Shown: piece by piece, positions 61,649 through 64,000 of the stretch | Layout: every line of letters starts with the position of its first letter | How positions within the stretch are numbered: the first letter of the stretch is position 1 | Assembly (NCBI RefSeq): GCF_015767635.1 | Contig: NZ_CP065230.1 | Location: 2,542,001 to 2,606,000 of the forward strand | Direction of reading: 5' to 3' | DNA length: 64,000 nt | DNA from: Halomonas sp. A40-4 | Lineage (GTDB): Bacteria; Pseudomonadota; Gammaproteobacteria; Pseudomonadales; Halomonadaceae | Notes under the pieces: generated by a model | What the model saw: only the letters and a program-made list of their open reading frames with translations | Told to the model about the DNA's origin: nothing | Databases searched by the model: none | Program-made: the position numbers and the translations under genes

Positions 61649-61775
61649 AATCTTGTCCTCTCTTGATCACTTTGTTTCAGCCTACAACCGTAAGGTTGCC
61701 CATAGGTCAAGAAAGCAATTTCGCCGCTGAATGGGGCATATCAGCTTCAGATGCGCTGAAATTTAAAATAAGGGC

Positions 61776-61806
61776 TTGACCTTAAAGCCAACTTTAAAGC
61801 TATCGT
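61776..61806 (+). promoter_or_regulatory. MerR-type promoter of the DUF411-TlpA operon
   Basis: TTGACC (61776-61781), 19-base spacer, TATCGT (61801-61806). The spacer has a dyad ACCTTAAAGC / ACTTTAAAGC-like. Very like the promoter at 53668. Divergent to the MerR at 61259-61648, whose start is 128 bp away, and 90 bp upstream of the Met-rich protein gene. Confidence 0.75.
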
Positions 61807-61895
61807 CAAAGAGCAATTTTTCATTTGTTAAAAATTGCGTCCAACCTTGTCACTTACCGACGTGGCAGAGTGATTCACATTGATAGGAGAGTGTC

Positions 61896-62138
61896 ATGCG
61901 TAAACGTAATACTGCGATCCTGTTTACCGCCGTTATCGTTGCCAGTAGCTTCGGAGCTGGCTCGCTTCTTGCCCAAGAAGAGAATCAACAGAAGGCGATG
62001 GAAGGCAATGACATGCATAGCCAGATGATGCAAGAAGGCGGCATGCACGACATGATGGGCGATATGAGCGCCATGATGGAAAAATGCAACGCCATGATGG
62101 AAGACATGCAGCAAGGACATGAGAAAGACGACGCTTAA
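61896..62138 (+). CDS. Small secreted Met-rich protein
   Basis: 80 residues: signal peptide (LFTAVIVASSFGAGSLLA), then a mature part with about 14 Met and several His and Cys residues (MHSQMMQEGGMHDMMGDMSA; EKCNAMMED). Such composition binds Cu(I), and small periplasmic copper chaperones look alike. First gene after the MerR-type promoter. AGGAGAGTGTC before the ATG. Confidence 0.75.
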   Translation: MRKRNTAILFTAVIVASSFGAGSLLAQEENQQKAMEGNDMHSQMMQEGGMHDMMGDMSAMMEKCNAMMEDMQQGHEKDDA

Positions 62139-62148
62139 AGCGACTCGC

Positions 62149-62177
62149 AAGGGTTGCTTGTACGCAAGCAGCCTTTT
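62149..62177 (+). terminator. Partial terminator behind the Met-rich gene
   Basis: GGGTTGCTTG and CAAGCAGCC form an imperfect stem, followed by TTTTCTC. It lies 10 bp after the Met-rich stop and would make expression of that gene higher than of DUF411 and tlpA downstream. Confidence 0.6.
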
Positions 62178-62238
62178 CTCTTGTGCAGGTAGCGTCAACC
62201 AGACCTCCTACCCTGTTAACTAACCGGATACTCAAAAT

Positions 62239-62679
62239 ATGAAACTTTGGAAAGCGCTAGCCATTACGTCTTTACTGGCTTTTCCCATATCGGGATTGGC
62301 GGCTGATATATCAGCGACCCTCTACAAAAATCCCAACTGCGGGTGTTGCGCCGAATATGCCAAGTATTTGGAACAAAACGGCTTCGACGTGGAGACGGTC
62401 GACACCCATGACCTTGTTGAAATGAAAGCCGAGTATAACGTCCCTGAAGAACTGCATGGCTGCCATACCACGGTCGTAGAAGACTATCTCTTCGAAGGGC
62501 ATGTGCCTGTTGAGAGCGTGACCCAAGTGCTTGATGAAAAGCCCTCTATCATAGGGCTGAGCGTACCGGGGATGCCACTTGGCTCACCGGGCATGTCGGG
62601 AGAAAAACGCGGCCCGCTGGAGGTCTATGCCATAGCCTCGCAACCGACCGATAGCCCCGACATTTACGCGACTCACTAA
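62239..62679 (+). CDS. DUF411 protein (intact)
   Basis: 146 residues, signal peptide (LAITSLLAFPISGLAA) and DUF411 motifs LYKNPNCGCCAEYAKYL, LHGCHTTVVEDYLFEGHVPVE and MPLGSPGMSG. The Cys-Gly-Cys-Cys and later Cys-His and Met-Pro-x-Gly-x-Pro-Gly-Met could bind copper. The family is found with copper genes; function not established. Intact counterpart of the broken copy at 30342. Confidence 0.9.
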   Translation: MKLWKALAITSLLAFPISGLAADISATLYKNPNCGCCAEYAKYLEQNGFDVETVDTHDLVEMKAEYNVPEELHGCHTTVVEDYLFEGHVPVESVTQVLDEKPSIIGLSVPGMPLGSPGMSGEKRGPLEVYAIASQPTDSPDIYATH

Positions 62680-62687
62680 GGGGTAGT

Positions 62688-63242
62688 GTGGCGATGAAAC
62701 TACCCATCCTGGCAGGATATCTCGTAGCCATATTGCTGATGACGGCCACCCCACTTGCCATGGCCGCCCCGTCAGAAAGCTCAGGGCCACAAGGGTTTCT
62801 TATTTGGGCCCAGCCCAAAGAGGTTTCAGAAATACATTTCGAGGATAGCGACGGCGCCCCTTTAACGTTGGCTGACTTTGAAGGAAAACTGATTCTACTC
62901 AACCTCTGGGCAACATGGTGTGGGCCTTGTCGAGAGGAAATGCCTACGTTAGATACCCTCCAGGCTGAGCTTGGCAGCGATAATTTTGAAGTGGTCGCCT
63001 TATCGATCGACCGTAAGGGGATCGAGATTGTTAATGAATTTTATCAAGAGATCGGCATTGAGCATCTGGCCCCCTATATAGATAAAACCGGGATGGCTAG
63101 TGCAGACCTTGGGGCTGTCGGTATTCCTACGACGCTTCTACTTGACCGCCAAGGCAAAGAAATTGGGCGCCTCGTGGGGGAAGCCGAGTGGAACACTCAA
63201 GACATGATCGACTTTCTTACTGAAATGATTGCAACCAGATAA
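62688..63242 (+). CDS. TlpA/ResA-type periplasmic thioredoxin
   Basis: 184 residues (from the GTG at 62688, or 182 from the ATG at 62694). Signal peptide (LAGYLVAILLMTATPLAMA) and a thioredoxin domain with LWATWCGPCREEMPT and cis-Pro GIPTTLLL. It would pass electrons from CcdA to periplasmic targets. Follows DUF411 by 8 bp, precedes the small Cys-rich gene and ccdA. Confidence 0.9.
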   Translation: MAMKLPILAGYLVAILLMTATPLAMAAPSESSGPQGFLIWAQPKEVSEIHFEDSDGAPLTLADFEGKLILLNLWATWCGPCREEMPTLDTLQAELGSDNFEVVALSIDRKGIEIVNEFYQEIGIEHLAPYIDKTGMASADLGAVGIPTTLLLDRQGKEIGRLVGEAEWNTQDMIDFLTEMIATR

Positions 63243-63254
63243 TGAGGTAGCACC

Positions 63255-63638
63255 ATGAGTTGTTGTGACGACAAAACCCAACAGAGCAAACAAAAATCGG
63301 GGTTACAAGGCCTGTTGACAGGGCCACGTGGCCTGATGTTATTAGGTGGCGTGGCAGTGGCTGGCGGCCTTGCTTTTGGCTGGGATAACCTGGTCATGCT
63401 CGGCATCGCGCCTATTCTATTGAGCCTATTGCCATGTCTTATTATGTGCGGATTAGGCCTATGCATGATGAAGTGCAAAGACAAAAAAGGTGAAGCGACC
63501 GAACAAAGCGACGCTACCAATGTTCAGGCCCGGTTAGAAGACGCTTCAGAAGTGAATGCCGGCACAGCGCCCACCACTCGCCAAATAGTAGAGCAAAGCG
63601 AGTCAATCAAGCAGCCTTCATCAAAACTCCAAGCCTAG
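63255..63638 (+). CDS. Small Cys-rich membrane protein
   Basis: 127 residues. CC at residues 3-4, two hydrophobic segments with KQKSGLQGLLTG, LMLLGGVAVAGGLAFGW and ILLSLLPCLIMCGLGLCMMKC (Cys and Met rich), then an acidic tail. It may resemble the DUF2933 group seen in metal islands, but I am unsure. GAGGTAGC before the ATG. Stands between TlpA and CcdA genes. Confidence 0.6.
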   Translation: MSCCDDKTQQSKQKSGLQGLLTGPRGLMLLGGVAVAGGLAFGWDNLVMLGIAPILLSLLPCLIMCGLGLCMMKCKDKKGEATEQSDATNVQARLEDASEVNAGTAPTTRQIVEQSESIKQPSSKLQA

Positions 63639-63654
63639 GCGTGGGTAAAGGGTA

Positions 63655-64000
63655 ATGCTTGAATTAGCCAATATAGGACTGGTCACTGCCTTTCTGGCAG
63701 GCCTAATCTCGTTCATTTCGCCCTGTGTTTTGCCACTTGTGCCCGGCTATCTTTCTTTCATGACCGGCCGCTCGCTAGGGCAGTTACAGGAGGCGGATAG
63801 ACGAGAGCGTCTCCGGGTGCTAACTCAGTCGATATGGTTCGTGCTCGGTTTTTCAACCGTTTTTTTGATGCTGGGAGCCAGTGCCACCGCCATTGGTCGT
63901 CTACTGTTGGTGTATCGCCAAGAGGCAAACCTGATCGGTGGCCTTATCGTTATCCTGTTTGGAGCCTTCATGACCGGGCTTATGCCATGGCGCTGGTTTC
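63655..64000 (+). CDS. ccdA: CcdA-like membrane thiol reductant conduit (second copy, cut by window)
   Basis: First 115 residues only. LANIGLVTAFLAGLISFISP then CVLPLVPGYLSFMTGRSLG has the first active-site Cys of CcdA; the second site lies beyond the window. 16 bp after the previous gene with AAAGGGT upstream, so the tail of the operon. Supplies electrons for TlpA and the DsbD alpha domain. Confidence 0.9.
   Translation, partial: MLELANIGLVTAFLAGLISFISPCVLPLVPGYLSFMTGRSLGQLQEADRRERLRVLTQSIWFVLGFSTVFLMLGASATAIGRLLLVYRQEANLIGGLIVILFGAFMTGLMPWRWF

Noticed and set aside
1..64000. CRISPR arrays, rRNA and complete tRNA genes
   Set aside because: None was found on either strand by reading; only a short tRNA-like 3' end at 11138-11151.

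Overview
The window looks like a chromosomal segment of a moderately halophilic gammaproteobacterium, most likely Halomonas or another member of the Halomonadaceae. The evidence is the block pckA, hslO, hslR, yrfG, nudE with gammaproteobacterial proteins, a HexR-type operator at pckA, and many acidic proteins. No database was searched, so the genus is an inference.

Layout. (1) 1-11.1 kb is mostly core genome: a cut msrB, a group IIC-like intron sitting just behind the pckA terminator, pckA, hslO-hslR-yrfG, nudE, an oxidoreductase, two neighbouring putative zinc metalloproteins and a YihY-type membrane protein. (2) 11.1-22.2 kb is a P4-like integrated element: tyrosine integrase, AlpA regulator, a HUH-type Gp2 protein, a DUF3987/YfjI protein and AT-rich unknown genes. 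It has been invaded by a 3.4-kb ISL3-family element of the ISPpu12 kind (merR, CDF exporter, lspA, tnpA), next to which lies a truncated hsdM. (3) 22.2-28.1 kb is an SOS/recombination module: LexA-box umuDC, DUF932 protein, ERF annealase, YqaJ exonuclease and a RadC-like protein, with terminator-like hairpins between genes. (4) 28.1-29.7 kb is IS debris. (5) 29.8-64 kb is a metal-resistance and envelope island, in which one IS30-family copy and two broken genes show rearrangement.

The metal island has three parts. Copper: cupredoxin, two-component system, CopA oxidase, CopB, glutaredoxin-MauE fusion, a broken DUF411 gene. Zinc/cadmium/lead: a zntA-like ATPase gene in one minus-strand operon with lspA, lnt and an L,D-transpeptidase gene, plus a divergent merR, a ZIP transporter, an M23 peptidase, a DsbA-like protein and a CDF exporter. 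Copper plus thiol redox: CcdA, peroxiredoxin, MerR, Cu(I)-ATPase, DsbG-like, CcmG-like, Lgt, a stand-alone DsbD alpha domain, a cysteine-poor MerR, a Met-rich small protein, DUF411, TlpA and a second CcdA cut by the window end.

Working model. Metal export (P-type ATPases, CDF proteins) is joined to repair and building of the envelope. All three lipoprotein-maturation enzymes (Lgt, LspA, Lnt) and all three functional modules of DsbD (alpha domain, CcdA-like membrane part, thioredoxin part) are encoded as separate genes among the metal genes. Five MerR-type promoters with 19-bp spacers can be read directly; two of them share nearly the same operator and suggest one zinc/cadmium/lead regulon. 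No rRNA, intact tRNA or CRISPR array was seen.
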